Positions 23,506 to 34,070 of a stretch of 64,000 nt of DNA are shown here, piece by piece (the stretch's first letter is position 1; each line of letters begins with the position of its first letter). Origin of the DNA: Streptomyces sp. H39-S7 (GTDB lineage: Bacteria; Actinomycetota; Actinomycetes; Streptomycetales; Streptomycetaceae); the NCBI RefSeq assembly GCF_027158205.1, contig NZ_JAPVLU010000023.1:79731-143730 (forward strand). The letters are read 5' to 3'. The notes below the pieces were generated by a model. It saw only the letters and a program-made list of their open reading frames with translations, did not search any database and had not been told where the DNA came from. A program made the translations under genes and the position numbers.

Positions 23506-24390
23506 TCAGGCGACGCGGGTGGCGAAGTCCGGGGTGGACCAGCTCATGTCGTGGACGCCGATGCCCGTCTCCGGGTTCGCGGCGTCGAGGTACTGGTCGC
23601 CGCCGATGTAGACGCCGACGTGGTAGGCGCTGCCCTGGCCGCCCCAGAAGACCAGGTCGCCGACCTGGAGGGAGCTGATGGACACCGGGGTGCCGGTGTT
23701 CGACTGCTCCTGGGAGGTGCGCGGGAGGTCCACGCCGATCGTCTTGAACGCCGCCTGGGTCAGGCCCGAGCAGTCGTACGAGGACGGGCCGGTGCCGCCC
23801 ATGACGTACGCCTTGCCGACCTGCGCCTGCAGGAAGCTGATGACGCTCGCGATGCTGCCGCTCGCCTGGGAGGCGGCAGAGGTCGCCTTCGAGGACGAGG
23901 ACGACGAGGAGTCGCTGGAGGAGGTCACCGAAAGCTTGGTGCGCTCCGAGAAGCGGGAAGCGGCCTGGGAGGCGGCCTCGCGCTCGTCAGCGGCCTTGGC
24001 GGCGGCAGCCTCGGCGGCGGCGGCCTTCTTCACCTCGGCCCGCTTGGCCGCGGCTGCGGTCTTCCTGGCCTCGGCGGTCGCGCTGTCCTCGGCGGCCCGC
24101 AACTTCAGCTGGACGACCGTCTGGTCGAGAGCTGCTGCGGCCTGCGCGGCGGAGGCGGTGGTGCTGAGTGCGGGCGTCTGCTCGGCGGTCGTCGTGGTGT
24201 CGGCCGGCGCGGGCGGGGTGTTCCGGTGCTCGGCCATGGCCGGAGCGGCCGCGCCACTGAGCGCGAGCGCACTGACGACGCCGCCGACGATTCCGGCCCG
24301 GCGGACCCAGTTCGGGTTACCGGGAGCGGCGTGCCGTCGGCGGCGTATATGCGATTCGGACCTGGTCGTCCGGTTCAGGTTTGGGGACAT
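23506..24390 (-). CDS. Secreted NlpC/P60 cell wall hydrolase
   Basis: A protein of 294 aa. The signal peptide is residues about 28-53 (ending APAMA). An Ala/Lys/Glu-rich coiled-coil (about 80-150) and a Ser-rich linker (155-175) come next. The C-terminal NlpC/P60 domain has catalytic Cys207 (YDCSGL) and His257 (YHVGVYIG). These endopeptidases cut peptidoglycan stem peptides (D-Glu to meso/LL-DAP) and act in growth, germination and sporulation. A very long 5' leader with several hairpins precedes it (24391-24720), suggesting RNA-level control; many Streptomyces wall hydrolase genes have a c-di-AMP riboswitch in this position. Confidence 0.93.
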   Translation of the reverse strand: MSPNLNRTTRSESHIRRRRHAAPGNPNWVRRAGIVGGVVSALALSGAAAPAMAEHRNTPPAPADTTTTAEQTPALSTTASAAQAAAALDQTVVQLKLRAAEDSATAEARKTAAAAKRAEVKKAAAAEAAAAKAADEREAASQAASRFSERTKLSVTSSSDSSSSSSSKATSAASQASGSIASVISFLQAQVGKAYVMGGTGPSSYDCSGLTQAAFKTIGVDLPRTSQEQSNTGTPVSISSLQVGDLVFWGGQGSAYHVGVYIGGDQYLDAANPETGIGVHDMSWSTPDFATRVA

Positions 24391-24547
24391 GTGGTCCTGG
24401 CTATCAGGATGCGACGGTTCCGTTCAACAAAGGTGGGATGCGACACAGTTGTCGTGTGCACGGCCGAATGTCCTTATTTGGATCTTGCTCACCGGAGCCA
24501 TATGTCCGACTCGTTCCGTTGGTCCCACCGGGGCGGCGCCGAGCGCT

Positions 24548-24630
24548 CGTGAGTCGGTTCACGTGCGTCAGCGGGACCTTCGTCCCGTTCACCCCTAGGG
24601 GGGCGACCGGCGCTATCACGCCATTCGGTC
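24548..24630 (-). ncRNA. Structured 5' leader of NlpC/P60 gene, candidate riboswitch
   Basis: Four hairpins stand in series: CGTGA/TCACG (24548-24563), CGGGAC/GTCCCG (24572-24587), CCCCTAGGGG (24592-24601), and a two-part stem GACC-GGCG/CGCC-GGTC (24605-24630). In minus-strand sense the segment contains GGGGUGAA just before one stem, reminiscent of the ydaO c-di-AMP element core. The rest of the consensus does not align well by eye, so class assignment is unsure. The remaining leader up to a TTGACG hexamer (24710-24715, minus strand) shows no ORF. Confidence 0.4.
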
Positions 24631-24839
24631 CAGGGCGAATTTGCCTCCTGCGAGGGGCGCTTGATAATGCGCGCGCCGCTGTGACCAGGGGTAACGCGAG
24701 TGAATGTGACGTCAAGTGATTGTTTGTGCCGCATGCGGTGCAAGATCACCGCTCATCAGCCTTCATGATCATTCGTCAGGTGGTGGAGATCACAAAGCCG
24801 TTGACCCACCCCGTGTCGCAGATCACAGACCGGCGGGCA

Positions 24840-24845
24840 TAAGAT
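24840..24845 (+). promoter_or_regulatory. Possible -10 box of the nuo promoter
   Basis: TAAGAT (TAnnnT type) lies 17 nt before the Rex-like site, placing transcription start near 24852. A TTGACC at 24801-24806 is too far upstream (33 nt) to be its -35, and the hexamer at the correct distance is poor. Confidence 0.3.
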
Positions 24846-24861
24846 GCAGGCGGCTTGGGCT

Positions 24862-24877
24862 TGTGAACTGCCTCACA
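24862..24877 (+). promoter_or_regulatory. Rex operator (ROP)-like site upstream of nuoA
   Basis: TGTGAACTGCCTCACA agrees at 12 of 16 positions with the published S. coelicolor Rex consensus TGTGAACGCGTTCACA, including both outer half-sites. Rex is the NADH/NAD+-sensing repressor of respiratory genes in Streptomyces. The site is 130 nt before the nuoA start, near the expected transcription start, a position suited to repression when NADH is low. Confidence 0.7.
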
Positions 24878-24880
24878 TAG

Positions 24881-24917
24881 GCGCGATCTTCAGATGAACG
24901 CGATCTGATAGCGATCT
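24881..24917 (+). repeat. Three direct repeats GCGATCT in nuo leader
   Basis: GCGATCT occurs at 24881-24887, 24900-24906 and 24911-24917, directly after the Rex-like site. Spacings are 12 and 4 nt. The function is unknown; they could bind an additional regulator. A bulged hairpin (GGTCC/GGACC arms, 24946-24969) follows before the nuoA ribosome site. Confidence 0.5.
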
Positions 24918-25007
24918 TCGTGAGCCGGACGCGACCCGAGTGCACGGTCCCTCCCCTGGCGGGGGGACCCCCACGCAGTCATCGGCGACTGGAAGGAGCG
25001 GGGGACG

Positions 25008-25367
25008 GTGAACGCCTATGCGCCCATCCTCGTGTTGGGCGGCCTCGGGGCCGGCTTCGCGATCTTCTCCGTGATCACGGCCTCGATCGTCGGACCGAAA
25101 CGGTACAACCGGGCCAAACAGGAAGCCTATGAGTGCGGCATCGAGCCCACTCCGCAGCCGATCGGCGGCGGGCGCTTCCCCATCAAGTACTACCTGACGG
25201 CGATGCTCTTCATCGTCTTCGACATCGAGATCGTCTTCCTCTATCCCTGGGCCGTCACGTTCGACTCCCTGGGGATTTTCGGGCTCGTGGAGATGCTCCT
25301 CTTCGTGCTCACCGTCTTCGTCGCCTACGCATACGTGTGGCGGCGCGGCGGCCTGGAATGGGACTAG
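25008..25367 (+). CDS. nuoA: NADH-quinone oxidoreductase subunit A
   Basis: A protein of 119 aa with a GTG start after GGAAGGAG. Three membrane helices are visible: IFSVITASIVG-type at the start, YLTAMLFIVFDIEIVFLYPWA in the middle and VEMLLFVLTVFVAYAYVW at the end. The conserved YECGIEPT loop, which lies near the quinone site, and the DIE motif in helix 2 are intact. It is the first gene of the 14-gene type-1 complex I operon, 18 nt before nuoB. Its 5' leader of about 150 nt follows the Rex-like operator. Confidence 0.96.
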   Translation: MNAYAPILVLGGLGAGFAIFSVITASIVGPKRYNRAKQEAYECGIEPTPQPIGGGRFPIKYYLTAMLFIVFDIEIVFLYPWAVTFDSLGIFGLVEMLLFVLTVFVAYAYVWRRGGLEWD

Positions 25368-25385
25368 GGGACAAGGGGTCAACGC

Positions 25386-25940
25386 ATGGGTATCGAAGAA
25401 AAACTGCCGAGTGGATTCCTGCTGACCACGGTGGAGTCCGCTGCGGGCTGGGTGCGTAAGGCGTCGGTCTTCCCGGCCACCTTCGGCCTCGCCTGCTGTG
25501 CCATCGAGATGATGACGACCGGGGCCGGGCGCTATGACCTGGCCCGTTTCGGTATGGAGGTCTTCCGCGGCTCGCCGCGGCAGGCGGACCTGATGATCGT
25601 GGCCGGCCGGGTCAGCCAGAAGATGGCGCCGGTGCTGCGGCAGGTCTATGACCAGATGCCGAATCCCAAGTGGGTCATCTCCATGGGGGTTTGTGCTTCT
25701 TCGGGTGGAATGTTCAACAATTATGCCATCGTGCAAGGTGTTGACCATATTGTCCCCGTTGATATCTATTTGCCCGGCTGCCCGCCCCGGCCCGAGATGC
25801 TCATGGACGCGATCCTCAAGCTCCACCAGAAGATCCAGGGCGAGAAGCTCGGCGTGAACCGTGAGGAGGCGGCCCGCGAAGCGGAGTCCGCCGCCCTCAA
25901 CGCGCTCCCGCTGATCGAGATGAAGGGGCTGCTGCGGTGA
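25386..25940 (+). CDS. nuoB: NADH-quinone oxidoreductase subunit B
   Basis: A protein of 184 aa. It carries the N2 [4Fe-4S] cluster ligands: tandem Cys in FGLACCAIEMM, Cys in SMGVCASSGG, and Cys in LPGCPPRPE. As part of the peripheral arm it passes electrons to menaquinone at the NuoB/NuoD interface. The C-terminus has an Ala/Glu-rich extension. The stop overlaps the nuoC start as GTGA. A second copy, nuoB2, occurs at 62596. Confidence 0.97.
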   Translation: MGIEEKLPSGFLLTTVESAAGWVRKASVFPATFGLACCAIEMMTTGAGRYDLARFGMEVFRGSPRQADLMIVAGRVSQKMAPVLRQVYDQMPNPKWVISMGVCASSGGMFNNYAIVQGVDHIVPVDIYLPGCPPRPEMLMDAILKLHQKIQGEKLGVNREEAAREAESAALNALPLIEMKGLLR

Positions 25941-26671
25941 CAGACGCCAACGGCACCAACCCCGACCGCGACATGCAGGCCGACAACCTCCCCGGCCAGC
26001 GCAGCGAGGCGGGCGAGGTCATCGGCCACCGCCGGGGCATGTTCGGCGCCAACAACGGCGGCGACACCTCCGGCTACGGCGGCCTCGTCAGGACCGTCCG
26101 GCTGCCAGGACCGGCCCACCGGCCCTACGGCGGCTGGTTCGACGAGGTGGCCGACGAGCTGGAGGGCGCGCTGGAGGAGCAGGGACTGCTCCCCTCCAAC
26201 GCGATCGACCGGACCGTCATCGAGCGTGACGAGCTGACCTTCCACATCGCCCGCGAGCACCTCCTGCAGGTCGCCAAGACCTGCCGCGACGATCCGGCGC
26301 TGCGCTTCGAGCTCTGTACGGGCGTGAGCGGGGTGAACTACCCCGAGGACAAGGGCCGCGAGCTGCACGCCGTCTACCACCTGCGTTCGATCACCCACAA
26401 CCGGCTGATCCGGCTGGAGGTGAGCGCCCCCGACAGCGACCCGCACATTCCGTCGATCGTCTCGGTGTACCCGACGAACGACTGGCACGAGCGTGAGGCG
26501 TACGACTTCTTCGGCATCGTCTTCGACGGCCACCCCGCCCTCACGCGGATCATGATGCCGGACGACTGGCCCGGCCACCCGCAGCGCAAGGACTACCCGC
26601 TCGGCGGCATCCCCGTCGAGTACAAGGGCGCCCAGATCCCGGCTCCCGACCAGCGGAGGTCGTACTCCTGA
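25937..26671 (+). CDS. nuoC: NADH-quinone oxidoreductase subunit C
   Basis: A protein of 244 aa with a GTG start. An N-terminal extension of about 70 residues, with a polar and Gly-rich sequence, precedes the 30-kDa-subunit domain. The family signature is WHEREAYDFFGIVFDGHPALTRIMMPDDW, shown here in part, followed by the HPQRKDYPLGG block. It is a peripheral arm structural subunit without a cofactor. It is not fused to nuoD, unlike in E. coli. The stop overlaps the nuoD ATG by one base. Confidence 0.96.
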   Translation: MTDANGTNPDRDMQADNLPGQRSEAGEVIGHRRGMFGANNGGDTSGYGGLVRTVRLPGPAHRPYGGWFDEVADELEGALEEQGLLPSNAIDRTVIERDELTFHIAREHLLQVAKTCRDDPALRFELCTGVSGVNYPEDKGRELHAVYHLRSITHNRLIRLEVSAPDSDPHIPSIVSVYPTNDWHEREAYDFFGIVFDGHPALTRIMMPDDWPGHPQRKDYPLGGIPVEYKGAQIPAPDQRRSYS

Positions 26672-28005
26672 TGAGCACTCACCACGCACCCGCTCAGGCG
26701 GAGGAACGCGACACCACCGAAGGCCGGGTCTTCACCGTCACCGGTGGCGACTGGGACGAGCTGGCCGAGAGCGTCGGCAGGTCCGACGACGAGCGCATCA
26801 TCGTCAACATGGGGCCGCAGCACCCGTCCACCCACGGGGTGCTCCGGCTGATCCTGGAGATCGACGGCGAGACGGTCACCGAGGCCCGGTCGGGCATCGG
26901 CTACCTGCACACCGGCATCGAGAAGAACATGGAGTACCGGACGTGGACCCAGGGGTCCACGTTCGTGACGCGCATGGACTACCTCACGCCGTTCTTCAAC
27001 GAGACGGCGTACTGCCTCGCGGTGGAGAAGCTGCTCGGCGTCACCGAGCAGGTGCCGGACCGGGCGAGCGTCATCCGCGTGCTGCTGATGGAGCTGAACC
27101 GGCTCTCCTCGCACCTGGTCTGCATCGCCACCGGCGGTATGGAACTCGGCGCCACGACGATCATGATCTACGGGTTCCGCGACCGTGAACTGATCCTGGA
27201 CGTCTTCGAGCTCATCACCGGCCTGCGGATGAACCACGCGTACATCCGGCCGGGCGGCCTCGCCCAGGACCTGCCGCCGGGCGCGGTGGACCAGATCCGC
27301 GAGCTCGTGAAGAAGATGCGCAAGAACCTTCCCGAGTACGACAAGCTCGCCACCGGCAACCCGATCTTCAAGGCCCGGATGGAAGAGGTCGGCTACCTGG
27401 ACCTGGCCGGCTGCATGGCGCTCGGCGCCACCGGGCCGATCCTGCGCGCCGCGGGCCTGCCGCACGACCTGCGCAAGTCGCAGCCGTACTGCGGCTACGA
27501 GGGCTACGACTTCGAGGTCCCGACGGCCGACACCGCCGACTCCTACGGCCGCTTCCTGGTCCGCCTGGAGGAGATGCGGCAGTCGCTGCGCATCGTCGAG
27601 CAGGCCCTGGACAAGCTGGCGCCGGGACCGGTGATGGTCGAGGACAAGAAGATCGCCTGGCCCGCGCAGCTCGCGCTCGGCCCGGACGGCCTCGGCAACT
27701 CGCTCGACCACATCAAGAAGATCATGGGCACCTCGATGGAGTCCCTGATCCACCACTTCAAGCTGGTCACCGAGGGCTTCCGGGTCCCGCCGGGCCAGGC
27801 CTACACCGCGGTGGAGTCGCCCAAGGGCGAGCTGGGCGTGCACGTCGTCAGCGACGGCGGCACCCGCCCCTTCCGAGTCCACTTCCGGGACCCGTCCTTC
27901 ACCAACCTGCAGTCCATGGCGGCGATGTGCGAGGGCGGCCAGGTCGCCGACGTCATCGTGGCCGTGGCGTCCATCGACCCCGTGATGGGAGGCGTCGACC
28001 GATGA
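26671..28005 (+). CDS. nuoD: NADH-quinone oxidoreductase subunit D
   Basis: A protein of 444 aa, homologous to the 49-kDa subunit and the hydrogenase large subunit. Conserved blocks are NMGPQHPSTHGVLRL (the quinone-site HPSTHG loop), SGIGYLHTGIEKNMEYRTW and ESPKGELGVHVVSDGG. The Tyr and His residues that position the quinone head are expected in these loops. There is no metal site. It overlaps nuoC and nuoE at both ends by four-base start/stop overlaps. Confidence 0.97.
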   Translation: MSTHHAPAQAEERDTTEGRVFTVTGGDWDELAESVGRSDDERIIVNMGPQHPSTHGVLRLILEIDGETVTEARSGIGYLHTGIEKNMEYRTWTQGSTFVTRMDYLTPFFNETAYCLAVEKLLGVTEQVPDRASVIRVLLMELNRLSSHLVCIATGGMELGATTIMIYGFRDRELILDVFELITGLRMNHAYIRPGGLAQDLPPGAVDQIRELVKKMRKNLPEYDKLATGNPIFKARMEEVGYLDLAGCMALGATGPILRAAGLPHDLRKSQPYCGYEGYDFEVPTADTADSYGRFLVRLEEMRQSLRIVEQALDKLAPGPVMVEDKKIAWPAQLALGPDGLGNSLDHIKKIMGTSMESLIHHFKLVTEGFRVPPGQAYTAVESPKGELGVHVVSDGGTRPFRVHFRDPSFTNLQSMAAMCEGGQVADVIVAVASIDPVMGGVDR

Positions 28006-28873
28006 CCGACGTCAGTTTGGGGATGCCACAGCTTCCCGCCGCCGACTATCCGGCCGACGTGCGCGCCAGGCTGGAGGCGGACGCGAAGGACATCATCGCC
28101 CGCTACCCCGGCAGCCGCAGCGCGCTGCTGCCACTGCTGCACCTGACGCAGTCCGTGGACGGGTACGTCACCCGCACCGGCGTCCGGTTCTGCGCGGAGC
28201 AGCTCGACCTCACCACCGCCGAGGTCACCGCGGTCGCGACGTTCTACTCGATGTACCGGCGCAAGGCCGGCGGCGACTACCAGGTCGGGGTCTGCACCAA
28301 CACGCTCTGCGCGGTGATGGGCGGCGACGCCATCTTCGAGGAGCTGAAGGAGCACCTGGGGGTCGGCAACAACGAGACCACCCAGGACGGCAAGGTCACG
28401 CTGGAGCACATCGAGTGCAACGCGGCCTGCGACTTCGCCCCGGTGGTGATGGTGAACTGGGAGTTCTTCGACAACCAGACGCCGGACTCCGCCAAGCACC
28501 TCGTCGACGACCTCATCGCCGGCCGCGAGGTGCGGCCGACCCGTGGCGCGCCGCTGTGCACGTACAAGGAGACCGCCCGCATCCTCGCCGGCTTCCCCGA
28601 CCAGCGCCCCGGCGCGGTCGAGGCCACCGGCGGCGCCGGCCCCGCCTCCCTCGCGGGGCTGCGGCTGTCACGCGGCGAGGCACTGTCCGGCGCGGACGCC
28701 GGCCGGCCGGCCCGCCGCCCGTCGGTACCCCAGCAGGGCGAGACGCCGGCCGCGTCGTCGGGCTCCCCCGGGCATCCCGGCCCCGCCGAGCACGCCAGCT
28801 CGCACGACGCACCGCAGGAGACCGCCGTGTCGGACCCCGCCAACCCGGCAGGACCTGAGGGCGAGGAGGGCAA

Positions 28874-28877
<4 letters not shown>
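28002..28877 (+). CDS. nuoE: NADH-quinone oxidoreductase subunit E with long C-terminal tail
   Basis: A protein of 291 aa; E. coli NuoE is about 166. Residues 1-190 are the thioredoxin-like [2Fe-2S] subunit with ligands C-x4-C (VGVCTNTLC) and C-x3-C (ECNAACD). It is part of the NADH-oxidising module with NuoF and NuoG. The last roughly 95 residues are Pro/Ala/Gly/Ser-rich and predicted disordered, with no cofactor motif. The ATG at 28002 overlaps the nuoD stop. The tail is in the same frame to the overlap with nuoF, so it is not a frameshift artefact. Confidence 0.95.
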
Positions 28878-30213
<1,336 letters not shown>

Positions 30214-30217
<4 letters not shown>

Positions 30218-32703
30218 CAGTCACCACGTCTGCCCCCTCCGGAGGGGGAGAGACGGCGGTTCCGCCGGAGGATCTCGTCGCCGTCACGATCGACGGCGTC
30301 GCGCTCTCGGTCCCCAAGGGGACCCTGGTGATCCGTGCGGCGGAGCTGCTGGGCATCGAGATCCCGCGCTTCTGCGACCACCCGCTCCTCGACCCGGCCG
30401 GCGCCTGCCGGCAGTGCATCGTCGAGGTCGAGGGCCAGCGCAAGCCGATGGCGTCCTGCACGATCACGTGCACCGACGGCATGGTCGTCAAGACGCACCT
30501 CACGTCGCCGGTCGCCGAGAAGGCGCAGCGCGGGGTGATGGAGCTGCTGCTCATCAACCACCCGCTGGACTGCCCGGTCTGCGACAAGGGCGGCGAGTGC
30601 CCGCTGCAGAACCAGGCGATGAGCACCGGCCAGTCGGACACCCGCTTCGAGGGTAAGAAGCGGACGTACGAGAAGCCGGTGCCGATCTCCACGCAGGTGC
30701 TGCTGGACCGGGAACGCTGCGTGCTGTGTGCGCGCTGCACCCGGTTCTCGGAGCAGATCGCGGGCGATCCGTTCATCGAGATGGTCGAGCGCGGGGCGCT
30801 GCAGCAGATCGGAATCGGCGAGGGCGACCCGTTCGCCTCGTACTTCTCCGGCAACACCATCCAGATCTGCCCGGTCGGCGCGCTGACCTCGGCGGCGTAC
30901 CGCTTCCGGTCCCGGCCGTTCGACCTGGTGTCGTCGCCGTCGGTCTGCGAGCACTGCGCGGGCGGCTGCGCGACGCGCACCGACCACCGGCGCGGCAAGG
31001 TCATGCGGCGGCTGGCCGCCGACGACCCCGAGGTCAACGAGGAGTGGGTGTGCGACAAGGGCCGCTTCGGCTTCCGCTACGCACAGCGCCCCGACCGCCT
31101 CAAGCACCCGCTGCTCCGTAACAAGGAGACCGGCGAGCTGGAGCCGGCGAGCTGGCCCGAGGCACTGGCGGCCGCGGCCGCCGGGATCGCGGCGGCCGGC
31201 GGCCGCACCGCGGTCCTGACCGGCGGCCGGCTGACCGTCGAGGACGCCTACGCCTACGCCAAGTTCGCGCGGGTCGCCCTCGACACCAACGACGTCGACT
31301 TCCGGGCCCGCGTGCACAGCGCCGAGGAGGCCGACTTCCTGGCCTCGCAGGTGGCGGGACGCGGCCGGGACCTGGACGGCGAAGGCATCACCTACACGAC
31401 GCTGGAGAAGGCTCCGGCCGTCCTGCTCGTCGGGCTCGAAGCCGAGGAGGAGGCTCCGGGGATCTTCCTCCGGCTTCGCAAAGCGAACCAGAAGCGGCGC
31501 CAGCGGACCTTCGCACTGGCGCCGTTCGCGACCCGCGGCCTGAAGAAGGCGGGCGGCACGCTGCTGCCCGCCGCACCCGGCACCGAGCCGGAGTGGCTGG
31601 ACGCGCTCGCCGGCGGTGTCGGTCTCGACGAGGCGGGCGAGAAGGCCGCCGAGGCGCTGCGCGCCCCGGGTTCGGTGATCCTGGTCGGCGAACGGCTGGC
31701 CGCCGTGCCCGGCGCGCTGACCGCCGCGATCCGCTTCGCCACGGCGAGCGGCGCGAAGTTGGCGTGGATCCCGCGCCGCGCGGGTGAGCGCGGAGCGGTC
31801 GAGGCGGGCGCGCTGCCGGGGCTGCTGCCCGGCGGCCGGCCGGTCACCGACCCGCGGGCCCGCGACGAGGTCGCACGGGTCTGGGGCCTGTCCGAACTCC
31901 CGCACCGCTTCGGGCGGGACGCCGGCCAGATCATCGAGGCGGCCGCCGGCGGTGAGCTGGCGGCCCTGGTCGTCGGGGGCGTCGAGGTCGCGGACCTGCC
32001 GGACCCGGCTCGCGCCCGGCTCGCGCTGGACGCGGTCGGCTTCGTCGTCAGCCTGGAACTGCGGCCCTCCGAGGTCACCGACCGGGCGGATGTCGTCCTG
32101 CCGGTGGCCGCGGTCGCCGAGAAGCCCGGGACCTTCCTCAACTGGGAGGGCCGGGCGCGGATGTTCGAGGCGGCCATCAAGCCGGACCAGGTCGCCAACC
32201 GGCACCAGCTGCCGGACGCCCGGGTCCTGACGATGCTCGCCGACGCGCTCGGCGTCAGCCTCGGCCTGAGCGACGTACGCGCCGCCCGCGACGAGCTCAA
32301 CCGCCTCGCCCCCTGGGACGGGCCGCACGCCTCGCAGCCTCTGGAGACGTCGCGGACCCTGCCCGTCCCCGGCACCGGCGAGGCGGTACTCGCCGGCCAC
32401 CGGCTGCTGCTCGACCAGGGCAAGCTCCAGGAGGGCGACGACGCGCTGGCCGGCACCCGGCACGAGGCGGTGGTGCGGCTGTCGGCCGCGACCGCGGCCG
32501 AGTCCGGACTCACCGACGGTGCGCTCGCCGAGGTCTCCGGACCCGCCGGTTCCGTACGGCTGCCGCTGCGCGTCACGCCGATGCCCGACCGGGTGGTGTG
32601 GCTGCCGCTGAACTCCACGGGCGGGGGCGTCGCCAGCGATACCGGCGCGCTCCCCGGCCAGATCGTCACGGTCGGCGCCGCTGCCACGGAGGTGGCCCAG
32701 TGA
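30214..32703 (+). CDS. nuoG: NADH-quinone oxidoreductase subunit G
   Basis: A protein of 829 aa. The N-terminal 2Fe-2S ferredoxin-like domain (CDHPLLDPAGACRQCIVEV) is followed by the HxxxCxxC.. site (HPLDCPVCDKGGECPLQN) and a 4Fe-4S pair (CVLCARCTRF). A further four-Cys region comes next (CEHCAGGCATRTDHR with WVCDKGR), as in the N7-type cluster of many bacteria. The remainder is a molybdopterin-oxidoreductase fold lacking the cofactor. It transfers electrons from NuoF to NuoI. Both ends overlap neighbours. Confidence 0.96.
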
Positions 32704-34070
32704 ACAACCTCTCCGCCGAAGACCTGTCGATGTTCGGCACCGATCCTTGGTGGCTGGTCCTCCTCAAGGCGGTCTTCTGCTTCGCCTTCGCCATGCTGAC
32801 CGTGCTGTTCTCGATCGTCTGGGAGCGCAAGGTCGTGGCGTGGATGCAGCTGCGCATCGGCCCCAACCGGCACGGCCCGTGGGGCATGCTCCAGTCGCTC
32901 GCCGACGGCGTCAAGCTGATGCTGAAGGAAGACATCATCGTCAAGCGCGCGGACAAGGTGGTGTACATCCTCGCGCCGATCGTCGCGGCGATCCCCGCCT
33001 TCATGTCCTTCGCGGTGATCCCCTTCGGCCCGGCCGACAACGAGGTGTCGATCTTCGGCACCCGCACCGCGCTGCAGCTCACCGACCTTCCGATCGGCGT
33101 CCTGTACATCCTGGCCACCGCGTCCGTCGGCATCTACGGCATCGTGCTCGCGGGCTGGTCCTCCGGCTCGACGTACCCGCTGCTCGGCGGGTTGCGCGCG
33201 TCGGCCCAGATGATCTCCTACGAGATCGCGATGGGGCTCTCCTTCGCGGCGGTCTTCCTCTACTCCGGGTCGATGTCCACCTCGGCGATCGTCGAGGCGC
33301 AGCAGGACCGCTGGTTCGCGGTGCTGCTGCCGGTCTCGCTGCTGATCTACATCATCGCGATGGTCGGTGAGACCAACCGCGCCCCGTTCGACATGCCGGA
33401 GTCCGAGGGCGACCTGGTCGGCGGCTTCAACACCGAGTACTCGTCGATCAAGTTCGCGCTCTTCATGCTCGCCGAGTACGTGAACATGGTGACGGTCTCG
33501 GCGGTGGCGACCACCCTCTTCCTGGGCGGCTGGCGGGCCCCGTGGCCGATCAGCACCTTCTGGGAGGGCGCGAACCACGGCTGGTGGCCGATGCTCTGGT
33601 TCACGCTCAAGGTCCAGCTGCTGCTGTTCTTCTTCATCTGGCTGCGCGGCACCCTTCCCCGGGTGCGCTACGACCAGTTCATGAAGCTGGGCTGGAAGGT
33701 CCTCATCCCGGTCTCCATGGTCTGGCTGATGCTGGTCGCGACCGTGCGGGCGATGCGGAACGAGAACTACGGCCTGCGCGACATCGTGCTGTACGTAGGC
33801 GGCGCCGTCGTCGGCCTGCTGCTGATCTCCCTCGTGGTCGACGTGTTCCGCGACCGCGGGCGGAAGAAGGAGGAGGCGGTGGCCGACGCGGCACCGCCCG
33901 AACCGTTCGATCCGATGGCGGGCGGCTTCCCCGTACCGCCCCTGCCGGGGCAGACACTGCCGCCGGTGCCGCGCCGTCGCAGCCGCGGCCAGGGCGAGCC
34001 CCAGCTCGTCGGGGCCCCGGCAGCCACCCCGGACGCCGCGGACACTGACAAGGAGGCCGACGATGCCTGA
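32700..34070 (+). CDS. nuoH: NADH-quinone oxidoreductase subunit H
   Basis: A protein of 456 aa with a GTG start overlapping the nuoG stop. Eight or so membrane helices are visible. Conserved quinone-chamber features are ERKVVAWMQLRIGPNRHGPWG and the GETNRAPFDMPESEGDLVGGFNTEYSS loop (shown in part). The C-terminal about 75 residues are a Pro/Arg-rich hydrophilic extension absent from E. coli NuoH. It links the peripheral arm to the proton-pumping subunits. The last 8 nt overlap nuoI. Confidence 0.96.
   Translation: MNNLSAEDLSMFGTDPWWLVLLKAVFCFAFAMLTVLFSIVWERKVVAWMQLRIGPNRHGPWGMLQSLADGVKLMLKEDIIVKRADKVVYILAPIVAAIPAFMSFAVIPFGPADNEVSIFGTRTALQLTDLPIGVLYILATASVGIYGIVLAGWSSGSTYPLLGGLRASAQMISYEIAMGLSFAAVFLYSGSMSTSAIVEAQQDRWFAVLLPVSLLIYIIAMVGETNRAPFDMPESEGDLVGGFNTEYSSIKFALFMLAEYVNMVTVSAVATTLFLGGWRAPWPISTFWEGANHGWWPMLWFTLKVQLLLFFFIWLRGTLPRVRYDQFMKLGWKVLIPVSMVWLMLVATVRAMRNENYGLRDIVLYVGGAVVGLLLISLVVDVFRDRGRKKEEAVADAAPPEPFDPMAGGFPVPPLPGQTLPPVPRRRSRGQGEPQLVGAPAATPDAADTDKEADDA

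Noticed and set aside
24548..24630. Definite call of a ydaO c-di-AMP riboswitch
   Set aside because: Only fragments of the consensus can be matched by eye, so it is reported as a structured leader candidate only.
24801..24806. TTGACC as -35 of the nuo promoter
   Set aside because: It is 33 nt from the best -10 candidate, too far for one promoter.
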